From: Candidatus Bathyarchaeota archaeon
Lineage (GTDB): Archaea; Thermoproteota; Bathyarchaeia; Bathyarchaeales; Bathycorpusculaceae
Direction: 5' to 3'
Assembly (NCBI GenBank): GCA_003133625.1
Contig: PKYH01000090.1
Coordinates: 1,752-34,520, forward strand
Length of the DNA stretch: 32,769 bases
The translations under genes were made by a program, and so were the position numbers. Each line of letters opens with the position of its first letter. Positions within the stretch are counted from its first letter, which is position 1. Shown here one piece after another: positions 18,451-27,299 of the stretch. The notes below the pieces were generated by a model. That model was not told the origin of the DNA. It saw only the letters and a program-made list of their open reading frames with translations, and made no database searches.

Positions 18451-18499
18451 TAGGTATATCTATATAGACTATAAATTTTATGGAGATTCACTATATAAA
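18451..18499. promoter_or_regulatory. Divergent promoter with TCTATATAG and ACTATATAAA elements
   Basis: TCTATATAGACT (18459-18470) and AGATTCACTATATAAA (18484-18499) lie between the AbrB-PhoU and pstS2 starts. The second is a good TATA box for pstS2. The first matches the element before the gene at 15602 in 11 of 12 bases. Confidence 0.5.
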
Positions 18500-18541
18500 A
18501 AACATGAACTTCTTAGTTAAACAAAAACGAGGACCAAAAAT

Positions 18542-19666
18542 ATGAATACTAAATATGCAATCGTATTCGCAATAGCTGCAATCGCCATAATAATAGGCTC
18601 AGTAGCAGCATACGTTTACCTTTCATAACCAAGCGCAACCGCCCAATCGATCACTTTGAATGGCGCTGGAGCAACATTCCCCTACCCACTTCTAAACAGC
18701 ATCATCACAAAATACTCAACAAACGTGAAACCAAACGCGAAAATAAACTACCAACCAATCGGTAGTGGAGGAGGAATTTCTGACTTAAAAACCAAAACAG
18801 TTGATTTTGCAGCCTCAGACGCGCCACTAAGCGCCTCTGACGCGGCTGGTGCGCCAAACGCCGTTCATATCCCAGAAACTATTGGCGCTGTAACATTAGC
18901 TTATAACTTGCCTGGTGTTCCTTCTGGTCTTCACTTGACCGGCAAAGTCATCGCTGATATTTTCCAAGTAACAATAACAACGTGGAACGACCCAGCAATT
19001 CAAAGCTTAAACACTAATGTGACTCTTCCGTCAAAAGCTATAGTAACAGTTCACCGTTCGGACGGTTCAGGAACAACCTTCATTTTCACTGGCTACTTAA
19101 GCGCATCCAGCAGTTCATGGAATAGTTCAGTTGGACAGGGCAAAACAGTTGCTTGGCCTAATGCGCCCGGTGGAGCCATTGGTTCAAACGGCAACACAGG
19201 TGTTGCTTCAACGGTAAATGGTACACAGTACGCCATAGGATACGTTGAACTAGCTTATGCATTGCAGAACGGTATGACTGTTGCGGCGGTTCAGAATCCT
19301 GCTGGAAACTGGATACGACCAACTTTAGAATCAACACAACTAGCTGTCCAATCTGGCGCTGCAAGTGGCTTGCCAGCAGGCAACGAAAGTTGGACAAGCG
19401 TTAGCCTTCTTAATGCTCCAGATGCAAACGCGTACCCAATTGCAAGCTTCACCTACTTGCTAACATATAAGGAGCTTAACGTAATTCCTGGAATGACTCA
19501 GGAGCGGGCAACAGCACTTGTCCAGTTCCTCTGGTACGTAGTGCATGATGGTCAAGACTTGGCGCCAGGGCTTGCTTACGCAAAGTTGCCATCAAACGTT
19601 GTGCAAATAGACGAAGCAACTATTCGCTCATTAACATTCAACGGACAACAACTACCAACAACTTAA
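18542..19666 (+). CDS. pstS: PstS copy 2, interrupted by an in-frame stop after the signal peptide
   Basis: ATG 18542 (with GAGG upstream) opens a 28-residue signal/anchor (MNTKYAIVFAIAAIAIIIGS...), then TAA at 18626-18628. The same frame continues without further stops through PSATAQSITLNGAGATFP and the full PstS domain to 19666. The track's start at TTG 18656 would give a 336-residue protein with no signal peptide. Phosphate-site blocks match copy 1 closely (FAASDAPLS, HRSDGSGTTFIFTGYLS). Copy 2 lacks the Thr/Pro linker. It leads directly into pstC, and its TAA stop is followed by GGTGG. It could be a recent nonsense mutation, a sequencing error or readthrough. Confidence 0.85.
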
Positions 19667-19678
19667 GGTGGATTAGCT

Positions 19679-20653
19679 CTGACCCAGCCCCACCCCCAAA
19701 AATTTTTTTCCAGTAAAATAAAACTAACAGGCGATAACTTATTCAAAACCATTGCTGCTATTGTTGCGGCTTCAGCAATGATCATCTTACTCATTACAGG
19801 ATACACCTTAACAACTGGTTCAGTGCCCGTCTTGCAAAGGTTCGGTTCAAACTTTTTCTTTGGCACAGCTTGGAATCCGGTTGAAGGTAGAGAACTCTTT
19901 GGTGCGCTCCCATACGTGATGGGAACGCTTGTTACCTCAGGCATCGCACTCCTCATAGGTGTTCCGTTAAGTTTGGGTATAGCGATTTTTCTTGTGGAAA
20001 TGGCTCCCCGAGCGCTCAGAGTGCCAGTCGGTTACCTTGTTGAGTTACTCGCAGCAGTTCCAAGCGTCATCTACGGGCTCTGGGGACTATTCATCTTCCG
20101 CTACTGGATGCTTCACTACATTGAAACACCAATATCCACCTATTTAGGCTGGATACCGATTTTCAGCGGAACACCCTTCGGCTTAGATATTTTCACCGCA
20201 GGAACAATCTTAGCAATCATGATAATTCCCACGGTAGCTTCTATCTCAAAAGAAGTCATAAGCGCGGTTCCTAACTCCATCCGTGAGGGCGCTTACAGCA
20301 TTGGAGCAACAAAATGGGAAGTTATCCGATACTGGATCTTAAGCTATGGTCGCTCAGGCATTTTTGGAGCAGTAATCCTCGGCTTGGGGCGGGCTGTGGG
20401 AGAGACAATGGCGGTCTCAATGCTTATCGGAAACGCTACTGGTCCAGCAGCCATACCAACATCACTTTTTAAACCCAGCCAAACTATGGCTTCACTTATC
20501 GCTAACGGTTTTCTCGAAGCGACAGGTTCGTTAGAGGTTGCAGCTTATATCGGTGTTGGATTAATCCTGCTCCTGCTCAGTCTGCTGATTAACGTGGTTG
20601 CGCACGTGATGGTGAGTCGCTTGTTAAAGGTTAAGGGAGGCGCAATCGAATAA
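19679..20653 (+). CDS. pstC: Phosphate ABC transporter permease PstC (non-canonical start)
   Basis: A permease of ~324 residues. Six transmembrane helices are expected, with the BPD_transp loop EGAYSIGATKWEVIRYWILSYGRSGI and GLGRAVGETMAV. The track's ATG at 19778 would remove half of TM1 (FKTIAAIVAASAMIILLITGY). The open frame reaches back to the pstS2 stop, and the only codon well placed after GGTGG is CTG at 19679; no ATG, GTG or TTG is in frame. The start is therefore inferred as CTG. The gene is 12 bases after pstS2, and pstA follows with a one-base overlap. Confidence 0.9.
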   Translation: MTQPHPQKFFSSKIKLTGDNLFKTIAAIVAASAMIILLITGYTLTTGSVPVLQRFGSNFFFGTAWNPVEGRELFGALPYVMGTLVTSGIALLIGVPLSLGIAIFLVEMAPRALRVPVGYLVELLAAVPSVIYGLWGLFIFRYWMLHYIETPISTYLGWIPIFSGTPFGLDIFTAGTILAIMIIPTVASISKEVISAVPNSIREGAYSIGATKWEVIRYWILSYGRSGIFGAVILGLGRAVGETMAVSMLIGNATGPAAIPTSLFKPSQTMASLIANGFLEATGSLEVAAYIGVGLILLLLSLLINVVAHVMVSRLLKVKGGAIE

Positions 20654-21480
20654 TCTCCAATTACGGCTTCAGGAAATTCAAGAACAGACTTTTCTTTATT
20701 CTCTGCGCTGCATGCGTTGTTATAGCGATCACTCCTTTACTAAGCATACTATACGAGGTAATTGTGAGAGGGGCACCGCAAATTAGCCTCAATTTCTTGA
20801 CTCAAAGTACCTCTGGCGGCGGCATTGGACCAGCAATACAGGGCACGTTGATTCTGATTGGGTTAACAAGCCTCATTGGAATCCCCCTAGGAATACTATC
20901 GGGTGTTTACCTTGCCGAATTTGGAAACAACAAGTATGCAGCCACCATGCGCACAGTCAACGATATATTAACCGAGTTTCCGTCGATAGTTGTTGGAATA
21001 ACAGTTTACGGCGTAATAGTTATCGCGCTTATTGGGGAGTACTCGGCGATTGCAGGTGCAATCGCGCTTTCCTTCATCTTAATCCCCATAGTTGCCCGAA
21101 CAACAGAGGAATCCCTAAAGTTGGTGCCGAATAATGTACGAGAAGCCTCACTTGCTCTGGGGGTTCACAAGTGGCGAACTACCCTCAGCGTCGTATTACC
21201 AGCAGCTAAAAGCGGCTTGGTAACTGGTACACTGCTTGCAGTCGCCAGAATCGCAGGCGAAACCGCACCATTAATTATGACGATTTTAGGTAACAGGTAC
21301 TTCTTCCAAGGTTTAACACAGCCTATGGCTGCTTTACCGCTTGAAATCTGGCGGGACTCATTACAGCCACAAGTTAGTTTGCAGGCGCAGGGTTGGGGAG
21401 CAGCCTTAATTCTGATTCTTATAGTATTAAGCCTGAATATCGCAGTTAGAATAGCAAGCATAGGTCGACTTAAAAAATGA
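20653..21480 (+). CDS. pstA: Phosphate ABC transporter permease PstA (non-canonical start)
   Basis: A permease of ~275 residues. TM1 is [23 protein letters not shown], lost if the track's GTG at 20764 is used. The frame is open upstream and GGGAGG (20635-20640) lies just before the pstC stop. There the sequence reads TAATC, where an ATG would give the usual TAATG coupling. ATC at 20653 or ATA at 20650 is the inferred start; neither is canonical. The EAA-type loop is [30 protein letters not shown] and is followed by [11 protein letters not shown], as expected for PstA. It overlaps pstB by ATGA. Confidence 0.9.
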   Translation: MSNYGFRKFKNRLFFILCAACVVIAITPLLSILYEVIVRGAPQISLNFLTQSTSGGGIGPAIQGTLILIGLTSLIGIPLGILSGVYLAEFGNNKYAATMRTVNDILTEFPSIVVGITVYGVIVIALIGEYSAIAGAIALSFILIPIVARTTEESLKLVPNNVREASLALGVHKWRTTLSVVLPAAKSGLVTGTLLAVARIAGETAPLIMTILGNRYFFQGLTQPMAALPLEIWRDSLQPQVSLQAQGWGAALILILIVLSLNIAVRIASIGRLKK

Positions 21481-22289
21481 CAAGCATGAACAGCACTCAA
21501 GATAAAGCGGTAAACCAACAACCTATCGATTTAGACATGAAAATGCAGAGCATAGGCTTAAACGCTTGGTTTGGAGCAAAACAAGTTTTAAAAGACATAA
21601 ACTTAAACGTCAAAGCCAACGCAGTAACAGCCATAATTGGGCCCTCAGGATGCGGTAAATCAACGTTCATACGATGCCTAAACAGAATGCACGAACTTGT
21701 TTCAGGCGCCAAAACGTCAGGCCAAGTGCTATTAGACGGCAAAAACATTTACGAAAAACAGGTTGACCCGGTACAGATTCGCCGAAGAGTAGGCATGGTT
21801 TTTCAAAAGCCAAACCCATTCCCCACAATGTCTATTTACGATAACGTAGCGGCAGGATTAAGGTTAACTGGAACCAAGAAAGGAAAGAACCTGGATGAGG
21901 TAGTCAAGCGTAGCCTTGAGCAGGCGACCCTTTGGGCTGAGGTGAAAGACGATTTGAAGAAGCCGGGCACAAGTATTTCAGGAGGGCAGCAACAGCGGTT
22001 GTGTATTGCACGGGCTATTGCTTTGCAGCCTGAGGTTATTTTGATGGATGAGCCATGTTCAGCGTTGGACCCTATTGCCACCGCTAAAATTGAGAAGTTG
22101 GTGGTGGGGCTTAAGCGTGATTACACCGTTGTTATTGTAACACATAACATGCAGCAAGCGTCCAGAGTATCAGATTACACAGCTTTTTTCTACTTAGGTG
22201 CGCTTGTTGAGTTTGGGGCAACTAAAGACATTTTTGAGTATCCCAAGAACCCGTTAACAGAGAAATATATAACAGGAGAATTCGGATAA
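21477..22289 (+). CDS. pstB: Phosphate ABC transporter ATPase PstB
   Basis: 270 residues. Walker A is GPSGCGKS (~55-62), the Q-loop is [10 protein letters not shown], the ABC signature is [17 protein letters not shown], Walker B is [13 protein letters not shown] and the H-loop is IVTHNMQQA. The KPNPFP and [10 protein letters not shown] blocks are PstB-specific. It powers PstCA. The ATG is coupled to the pstA stop (ATGA). The C-terminal [18 protein letters not shown] is typical. Confidence 0.97.
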   Translation: MTSMNSTQDKAVNQQPIDLDMKMQSIGLNAWFGAKQVLKDINLNVKANAVTAIIGPSGCGKSTFIRCLNRMHELVSGAKTSGQVLLDGKNIYEKQVDPVQIRRRVGMVFQKPNPFPTMSIYDNVAAGLRLTGTKKGKNLDEVVKRSLEQATLWAEVKDDLKKPGTSISGGQQQRLCIARAIALQPEVILMDEPCSALDPIATAKIEKLVVGLKRDYTVVIVTHNMQQASRVSDYTAFFYLGALVEFGATKDIFEYPKNPLTEKYITGEFG

Positions 22290-22303
22290 AGGAGAAAAAA
22301 GCT

Positions 22304-22948
22304 ATGAGCAGAATAATTGACATGGGCTTAGAAGAACAAGCAGTCCTACTGGTTAAGATGGGCGAATTAACATTTGAAACGCTTGCCCTATCAATACGCG
22401 GCTACCTCAATGGAAAAAGTGTTCACCCGCAAGTGCGTGAAATGTCAGATATGCTCGTTTCAATGGCGGATAAGGTTGAAGATAAAACCTTTGAGTTAAT
22501 CGTCCGGTTCCAGCCAGTCGCCTCTGACCTTAGAACAATAAAATCCTACATGAAAATAGGCTATGACTTTGCAAGATACGGAAGATACGCCCTTGACATA
22601 TCATACATTAACGACCAGCTAAACGGTTTAAAAGAATGCGAAGCTTGGGCAAAAGACTACATTGAAGAAATGAGCGAAAAAGTACTCATGATGGTTAAGA
22701 TAAGCGTTGATTCCCTTAGAAAACTCGACATAACCCTCGCCAAAACCATCTCCGAAACCGAACTTGAAGTCGACAAAATGTATTTTGATTATCTTCACAG
22801 GCTAATTGGTGCAGAGCAGGCTAAGAGTAAATGCGTAATTTCCAGCGCACTAATGACCCGGTATTTGGAGCGGATAGCTGACCACGCCACTTACGTTTGC
22901 GAATCAATCGTGTACATAGTAACAGGTGAAAAAATAACCCTAAGATAA
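22304..22948 (+). CDS. phoU: PhoU phosphate signalling/uptake regulator
   Basis: 214 residues in two PhoU bundles with ALDISYINDQL and the YLERIADHATYVCESIVYIVTGE motif, in which E-R-x-A-D-H is the metal-binding site. The ATG follows AAAGGAGAAAAAAGCT. PhoU restrains the Pst system when phosphate is sufficient. It is last in the operon, so the cluster encodes both this stand-alone PhoU and the AbrB-PhoU fusion. Confidence 0.95.
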   Translation: MSRIIDMGLEEQAVLLVKMGELTFETLALSIRGYLNGKSVHPQVREMSDMLVSMADKVEDKTFELIVRFQPVASDLRTIKSYMKIGYDFARYGRYALDISYINDQLNGLKECEAWAKDYIEEMSEKVLMMVKISVDSLRKLDITLAKTISETELEVDKMYFDYLHRLIGAEQAKSKCVISSALMTRYLERIADHATYVCESIVYIVTGEKITLR

Positions 22949-22954
22949 CAAGCC

Positions 22955-24403
22955 TTAATCTCTTAATGGCATTTCAATGATGAAGGTTGTTCCTTTCCCA
23001 ACTTCGGTTTCAAAACTGATATGCCCGTTTAAAGCTTCTACCAGTTTCTTCACTACAGCTAAGCCGAATCCTTGACCTTTAGATTTAGTAGTGAATAATG
23101 GCTTGAAAATTTTCTCTTTACCCGCATCAGGAATTCCAACTCCAGTATCGGAGATTGCGATTATGACTGTTTTTGCTCTTGGAAAAGCATTTATTGTTAG
23201 TTCTCCGCCTTTTTCCTGCATGGCTTGGATGCCGTTAACAGTCAGGTTTGTCAGTATCCGCTGTATAAATGAAGGGTCAGTTTTAAGTGTTGGAAAAGGC
23301 TTCTCTACCAAGTAAGAAACTTTAATGTTATCTGGAAAATCTAATGCTGATATTAAACTTTGAATTATTTCTTCAAGGTTTGTTTCTTGGACGACAGGGG
23401 ATAGAGGTTTAGCGTAATCCTGCAAGTCAGTAACAATTTTGTTGATGTACATCGTTTGTTCTTCGATGCTGAGGATGCTTTCAGTGATTTTTTTCTTTTC
23501 TGCACTTTCAGGTAACGCCTTTAATTCTTCTTCTGCTAAGTATAATTCGCCGATAATGGATTGTAGAGGGTTACGAATGTCGTGACCTATCATTCCTGCA
23601 GTTTCTCCGATGGCGGCTAAGCGTTCAACGCCTTTTAGTTTTTCAGTGCGGATTTTAACTAGTTCTTCAAGACGTTTGGTGTACTGCTCCAATGTGCCTT
23701 GAAGTCTTTTGCGTTCTGTAATGTCCTTGGCAAATACTGAGATTCCATTTCCTGTTGGGTAAACCTGAATTTCAAAAATAGTGTTGCCATTAACTTTACG
23801 AAGCGTATCGATAAAAGTTCGAGATTTATGCGTCCTCATCACTTCAAGATATATCCCGACTGCTTTCCTTGTTGTCTTGTCCTTTCCAAATACTTCGTAA
23901 AAATGTTTTCTTATAGCGTTTTCAGCGCTGATTCCGGTGAATTTTTCGCTTGCTTTATTCCAATAGGTAAACTTCAAGCAGGAATCTAAAGCAAAGAAAG
24001 GATTAGTTATGCTGTTGGCGAGTTGTTTGTATTGCTTTTCGCTTTGCTTTAAGGCTTGTTCAGTTTTCTTGCGTTGAGTTATATCTTTGATTATCATGGC
24101 GAAATAGCCTTTCTCTGGGCAGTAAGCGTTAACTGCAAACCATTTGCCTAAAGTTTTGCAATACCGTTCAAATGTTAGATTTTTACCTGTCAGGGTGACT
24201 CTACCGCAGGTTCCTATCCAGTCAAAGGGGTCATTTTTTAAGCTTGGAATCACCTCGGTGATTTTTCTTCCAATACCTGGTTTGCCGTTTAACTTAGTGA
24301 GTCGCCTATAGGCTTCGTTTGCATCAGCGAAGATGTAGTCAACAGGTTTTCCATACTGGTCTAATATTACTTTGCAATAGGCAAAACCATCATTCATGTG
24401 CAA
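22955..24403 (-). CDS. Sensor histidine kinase, PAS-PAS-HisKA-HATPase
   Basis: 482 residues in the open frame. PAS1 (~1-110) ends in FAMIIKDITQRKK; PAS2 (~125-235) ends in ISVFAKDITERKR; a coiled coil follows. The HisKA box MIGHDIRNPLQSIIGEL has phospho-acceptor H274. The ATPase has the N box (ILTNLTVNGIQAM), DTGVGIP, KPLFTTKSKGQGFGLA and a closing GTTFIIEMP. No transmembrane helix is present, so it senses a cytoplasmic signal. No response regulator is adjacent. TTG 24403 or ATG 24397 is not the natural start: PAS1 begins upstream in the same frame (RYGGLFLHMNDGFAYC), which has no start codon (see 24404-24522). It converges on phoU with a 6-base gap. Confidence 0.9.
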   Translation of the reverse strand: MHMNDGFAYCKVILDQYGKPVDYIFADANEAYRRLTKLNGKPGIGRKITEVIPSLKNDPFDWIGTCGRVTLTGKNLTFERYCKTLGKWFAVNAYCPEKGYFAMIIKDITQRKKTEQALKQSEKQYKQLANSITNPFFALDSCLKFTYWNKASEKFTGISAENAIRKHFYEVFGKDKTTRKAVGIYLEVMRTHKSRTFIDTLRKVNGNTIFEIQVYPTGNGISVFAKDITERKRLQGTLEQYTKRLEELVKIRTEKLKGVERLAAIGETAGMIGHDIRNPLQSIIGELYLAEEELKALPESAEKKKITESILSIEEQTMYINKIVTDLQDYAKPLSPVVQETNLEEIIQSLISALDFPDNIKVSYLVEKPFPTLKTDPSFIQRILTNLTVNGIQAMQEKGGELTINAFPRAKTVIIAISDTGVGIPDAGKEKIFKPLFTTKSKGQGFGLAVVKKLVEALNGHISFETEVGKGTTFIIEMPLRD

Positions 24404-24522
24404 AAATAAACCGCCATATCTACTTTGATTTTTTGATAGAGGTTGCTCTCCTTTCTCAGGGTTAGAAACGGAATCAGCGCTTGGTTTTCCTTTTTTTGAA
24501 TGAGAATACCAGTATCTGTCAT
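24404..24522 (-). other. Displaced 5' end of the histidine kinase gene: -1 frameshift at an A7 run
   Basis: ATG 24522 opens a frame (MTDTGILIQKK...) that ends in TGA near the kinase ORF. A -1 shift at the run of seven A's (minus strand, 24497-24491, reading CAA AAA AAG GAA) joins it to the kinase frame as IQKKGKPSADSV...SRYGGLFLHMNDGFAYC, giving a sensible start. The run matches the A-AAA-AAG slippery heptamer. It could be an assembly or sequencing slip, a mutation or real frameshifting. Confidence 0.55.
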
Positions 24523-24595
24523 TAATTATTCACTCTTCTCAATAAAGGGACAATTTATAACAATCAAGCCTACTTCGCAGTTTCCTGAAATTAAC

Positions 24596-24630
24596 TGCGT
24601 CAGCTCATATTTCTTATGACGCAATGAGCT
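24596..24630. repeat. Two interlocked perfect inverted repeats
   Basis: TGCGTCA (24596-24602) pairs with TGACGCA (24617-24623), and AGCTCAT (24602-24608) pairs with ATGAGCT (24624-24630). The order A-B-A'-B' allows a pseudoknot or two exclusive hairpins in RNA, or overlapping dyads in DNA. It lies between the divergent kinase and winged-helix genes. Confidence 0.55.
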
Positions 24631-24757
24631 TCTTTAGCTTTTCTATCAAATGCAATTTTCAATTAAGTTAACTCAAGTTTTCACCATATTAATCGTTGTT
24701 TTTCTTACCAAAATGGCATAACGTTCAAAAGCAACACTTTAACCAAACATTAGAATA

Positions 24758-25381
24758 ATGATACCTATTCTGAATGTTAATTGGCAAAGCCCTCCAGCCA
24801 ACTATTACCTCAGCGAACGCGATGCTGATGTGTTAGCGCTAATAGAAAATGAAGACTTGGCTATATTCACATTCGATGGGATAAAACGGAGAACAGGACT
24901 GCATTCCGAAACGCTGTCTCGCATCCTAAGCCGACTGGAACAAGAGGGAATTGTGAAAAAAGAACCCGAAGGCTACCGCGTTACCCCAAAAATCACTAAA
25001 CTAAAACTTAACCAGGCGCGCAATGAAGAACCAACAACGCCTCTTATTCAAACTTTCCTTCCATCAGACCTCATGACGCAACAACTTATCTTGGCGCTTA
25101 AAGGCAAATGGTTCGGTTTGCTCCGTTGGCTGGGCATGTCAGAAAACAATCAAGGCGTCACTTTGAAGTGGATCACGGAAGACGGCGGAATCCAAATAGC
25201 CGCAAACATTCAAGGAACAGCGCTTAACATAGACGCCAAATTCTTAACAAACAACAACCTTAACTTGGCGTTGAAGGCTTCTTATCAGCTTATGGCGAAC
25301 ATCGGCAAGCTTTGCCAAGGCTCACATGCAGCAAGGAACGTGGCTTATTATGGCGGCTCAGGTTTTATGATGCCGACTTAA
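24758..25381 (+). CDS. Winged-helix transcriptional regulator
   Basis: 207 residues. Residues ~20-85 form a winged HTH (LSERDADVLALIENEDLAIFTFDGIKRRTGLHSETLSRILSRLEQEGIVKKEPEGYRVTP). The C-terminal domain (~95-207) is a ligand- or partner-binding alpha/beta region ending in Gly-rich YYGGSGFMMPT. The effector is unknown. It appears leaderless. It is divergent from the histidine kinase and 77 bases before htrA, so it may regulate either. Confidence 0.8.
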   Translation: MIPILNVNWQSPPANYYLSERDADVLALIENEDLAIFTFDGIKRRTGLHSETLSRILSRLEQEGIVKKEPEGYRVTPKITKLKLNQARNEEPTTPLIQTFLPSDLMTQQLILALKGKWFGLLRWLGMSENNQGVTLKWITEDGGIQIAANIQGTALNIDAKFLTNNNLNLALKASYQLMANIGKLCQGSHAARNVAYYGGSGFMMPT

Positions 25382-25458
25382 GTTTTTGTGACTAACTCCA
25401 GCTGTTCCTTAGTCAACAAATACCCTTTTGCTATAGTACCTTATTGGTGAAAAACAAA

Positions 25459-26388
25459 ATGAGTCAACTAGCTAATCCGTTAGAAGTTTTGAAATCACTC
25501 TCGGAAGCAACAAGCATGCTAATCAAGAAAATCTCAGAGTCAATTGTTAGCGTAAAAGCGCAAATGTCACGCGGCACAGGCGTCATCTTAACCAAAGACG
25601 GCTACATCGTCACCTGCAACCATGTTCTCGCAGGATGCAACGCGGTCAAAATAGGTCAAGGAGAAAAAACATTCAACACAAAAATTGTTGGAACAGACCC
25701 ATACAATGACCTTGCTTTGTTAAAGGCGGAGATAGGGGAATTTACACCCATAGAAATGGGCGATTCAGAAAAACTAAGCGTAGGCCAATACGTTTTGGCT
25801 ATTGCTAACCCATTCAATCGGCAGCAGCCAACTGCTACAACAGGCATCGTGACAAGCGTAAACAGCACGCTTAGAGGCTGGCGTGGAACACAAATGGAAA
25901 ACATAATCGCCACCGACGCACAACTTAATCCAGGCTTCAGCGGCGGACCACTTGTGGACGTGGAAGGCAGAATCATCGGCATAAACACGGCTTATGTTTG
26001 GCAAAGAGGCATCGCTATACCCATAAACAAGATAAAAGCAGTCGCTGATAGGCTAATGACTGGAAGAGTAGCCCAAAAAGGTTACCTTGGCATAATCGCT
26101 AACACCGTTGCCATCCCGCAGGAAATCGCTGAGCAAGCAGGCTTAGAACAAGAAAGCGGAGTAATGATCTTTTCAGTTGAACCAAGCTCACCGGCACGTA
26201 AAGCAGGCTTAGCCATGGGCGACGTACTAGTCAAATTCAACGGCAAACCCGTCACCGACTTCTACGACCTACCGAGATTACTCGCTGAAGACGTGATAGG
26301 TAAAGAAACCAAGCTAACCATCATCCGACGAGAAAACCTAATCGAATTAACAATTATCCCAACCGTTCACGGAGGCGAAGAAGAATGA
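25459..26388 (+). CDS. HtrA/DegP-type serine protease with PDZ domain
   Basis: 309 residues from ATG 25459, which has GGTGA 8 bases upstream; the track start is an upstream TTG. The trypsin-like domain has the triad H55 (VTCNHVLAG), D84 (NDLALLK) and S161 (NPGFSGGPLV). A single PDZ domain follows from ~215 (GYLGI..., VEPSSPARKAGLAMGDVLVKFNGKPV). No signal peptide or transmembrane helix is seen, so it is likely cytoplasmic, unlike most bacterial DegP. It would act in protein quality control. It overlaps a small Pro-rich ORF. Confidence 0.95.
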   Translation: MSQLANPLEVLKSLSEATSMLIKKISESIVSVKAQMSRGTGVILTKDGYIVTCNHVLAGCNAVKIGQGEKTFNTKIVGTDPYNDLALLKAEIGEFTPIEMGDSEKLSVGQYVLAIANPFNRQQPTATTGIVTSVNSTLRGWRGTQMENIIATDAQLNPGFSGGPLVDVEGRIIGINTAYVWQRGIAIPINKIKAVADRLMTGRVAQKGYLGIIANTVAIPQEIAEQAGLEQESGVMIFSVEPSSPARKAGLAMGDVLVKFNGKPVTDFYDLPRLLAEDVIGKETKLTIIRRENLIELTIIPTVHGGEEE

Positions 26389-26528
26389 TAAATCGTTCTC
26401 CACTAGAGCTTGAACCGCCAGAACCACTGCGACCGCCACCACTTCGGCGTTCACCTTACCCGATGCCACAAATAAACAGTGCAAGCGCTGTTGCTTCAAT
26501 GGCTCCTTTTCCTTCCGTTTTCGATTAG
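26385..26528 (+). CDS. 47-residue proline-rich small protein coupled to htrA
   Basis: ATG 26385 overlaps the htrA stop (ATGA) and sits 9 bases after GGAGG, a strong initiation context. The product is proline-rich (LELEPPEPLRPPPLRRSPYPMPQ) and ends PFPSVFD at TAG. No family is recognised. The hydrophobic C-terminal end (PSVFD) might be a PDZ ligand for the protease encoded just upstream, which is speculation. It is below the ORF-track length. T-rich sequence follows. Confidence 0.55.
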   Translation: MINRSPLELEPPEPLRPPPLRRSPYPMPQINSASAVASMAPFPSVFD

Positions 26529-26598
26529 GCAAAGGAGCAATTTTTTTTATTTTTTCTATAACGTCCTAACCAACATACATAGTTAAGCCTGAGCAAAT

Positions 26599-26656
26599 GC
26601 TCTGAGCATGAAATTTGTCTCAGAGCGCAAAGTTAATTTATTACTATAATAGTAAT
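26599..26656. promoter_or_regulatory. Two palindromes before the AbiE-like operon
   Basis: GCTCTGAG (26599-26606) pairs with CTCAGAGC (26619-26626). ATTACTAT (26640-26647) pairs with ATAGTAAT (26649-26656) around one base. The second ends 8 bases before the ATG at 26664. AbiEi-type antitoxins repress their own promoters by binding inverted repeats, so these are good operator candidates. Confidence 0.55.
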
Positions 26657-26663
26657 AATTTTT

Positions 26664-27290
26664 ATGTTATATCATGAATTATGGAATGTTCTGTGGAGTT
26701 GGAAGAAGGAGTTCACTGTGAAAGAATTTACTTCAACATTCGCTAGTCCTGATGCCAACAAAATTTTACATGACATGACCAAAAAGGGATTATTGGAGAG
26801 AGTTGGATGGGGCAAATACAAGGTCAATTCTTCAGAGGAGTATCTTGCTAAAAGAACCAACATAGCTGGTTCATACGATTTGTTAAAAGAAGCAAACATG
26901 CGTTATGCTTTGACTGGACCGGATGCTGTGTTCTTCTGGACCAAAGGCGGCTATCAAACTGATAGGTTTTTTGGTTTTTATCCGATCCATTTGAAAGTTG
27001 AGAAGCAGGATTTGAGCAAGTGGAAGAGGTTCTTTAATTGCAGAAAAAAGAGGTTTTACATTGAAGGCAAGCCTTCGAAGCAGACGTTGTTTGGAGTATT
27101 CTACGTGTTGTATTCCGAAGTTGGTTTTGAAGATGAAGAAGTAGGTGGCTTCTGTGTCACGCCGTTAAGAGAGACTGTTGAATTTTGCCAGAAGAATATT
27201 TACTCTTTTGAGCCAGCTTTGGAAATGTTGGACGAGATGTACAGACTGGGGTTAAATGTAAGGTATATGGAAGCAAAGACGAATGTATAG
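26664..27290 (+). CDS. AbiEi-like antitoxin/regulator (winged-helix N-terminus)
   Basis: 208 residues. The N-terminal ~55 residues form a winged helix (FTVKEFTSTFASPDANKILHDMTKKGLLERVGWGKYKV). The rest is an alpha/beta domain containing YALTGPDAVFFWTKGGYQT and ETVEFCQKNIYSFEPALEMLDEM. Gene order (HTH protein then a nucleotidyltransferase 9 bases downstream) matches AbiEi-AbiEii type IV toxin-antitoxin modules. The family match is by architecture and is moderate. Confidence 0.7.
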   Translation: MLYHELWNVLWSWKKEFTVKEFTSTFASPDANKILHDMTKKGLLERVGWGKYKVNSSEEYLAKRTNIAGSYDLLKEANMRYALTGPDAVFFWTKGGYQTDRFFGFYPIHLKVEKQDLSKWKRFFNCRKKRFYIEGKPSKQTLFGVFYVLYSEVGFEDEEVGGFCVTPLRETVEFCQKNIYSFEPALEMLDEMYRLGLNVRYMEAKTNV

Positions 27291-27299
27291 TGATTTTGC

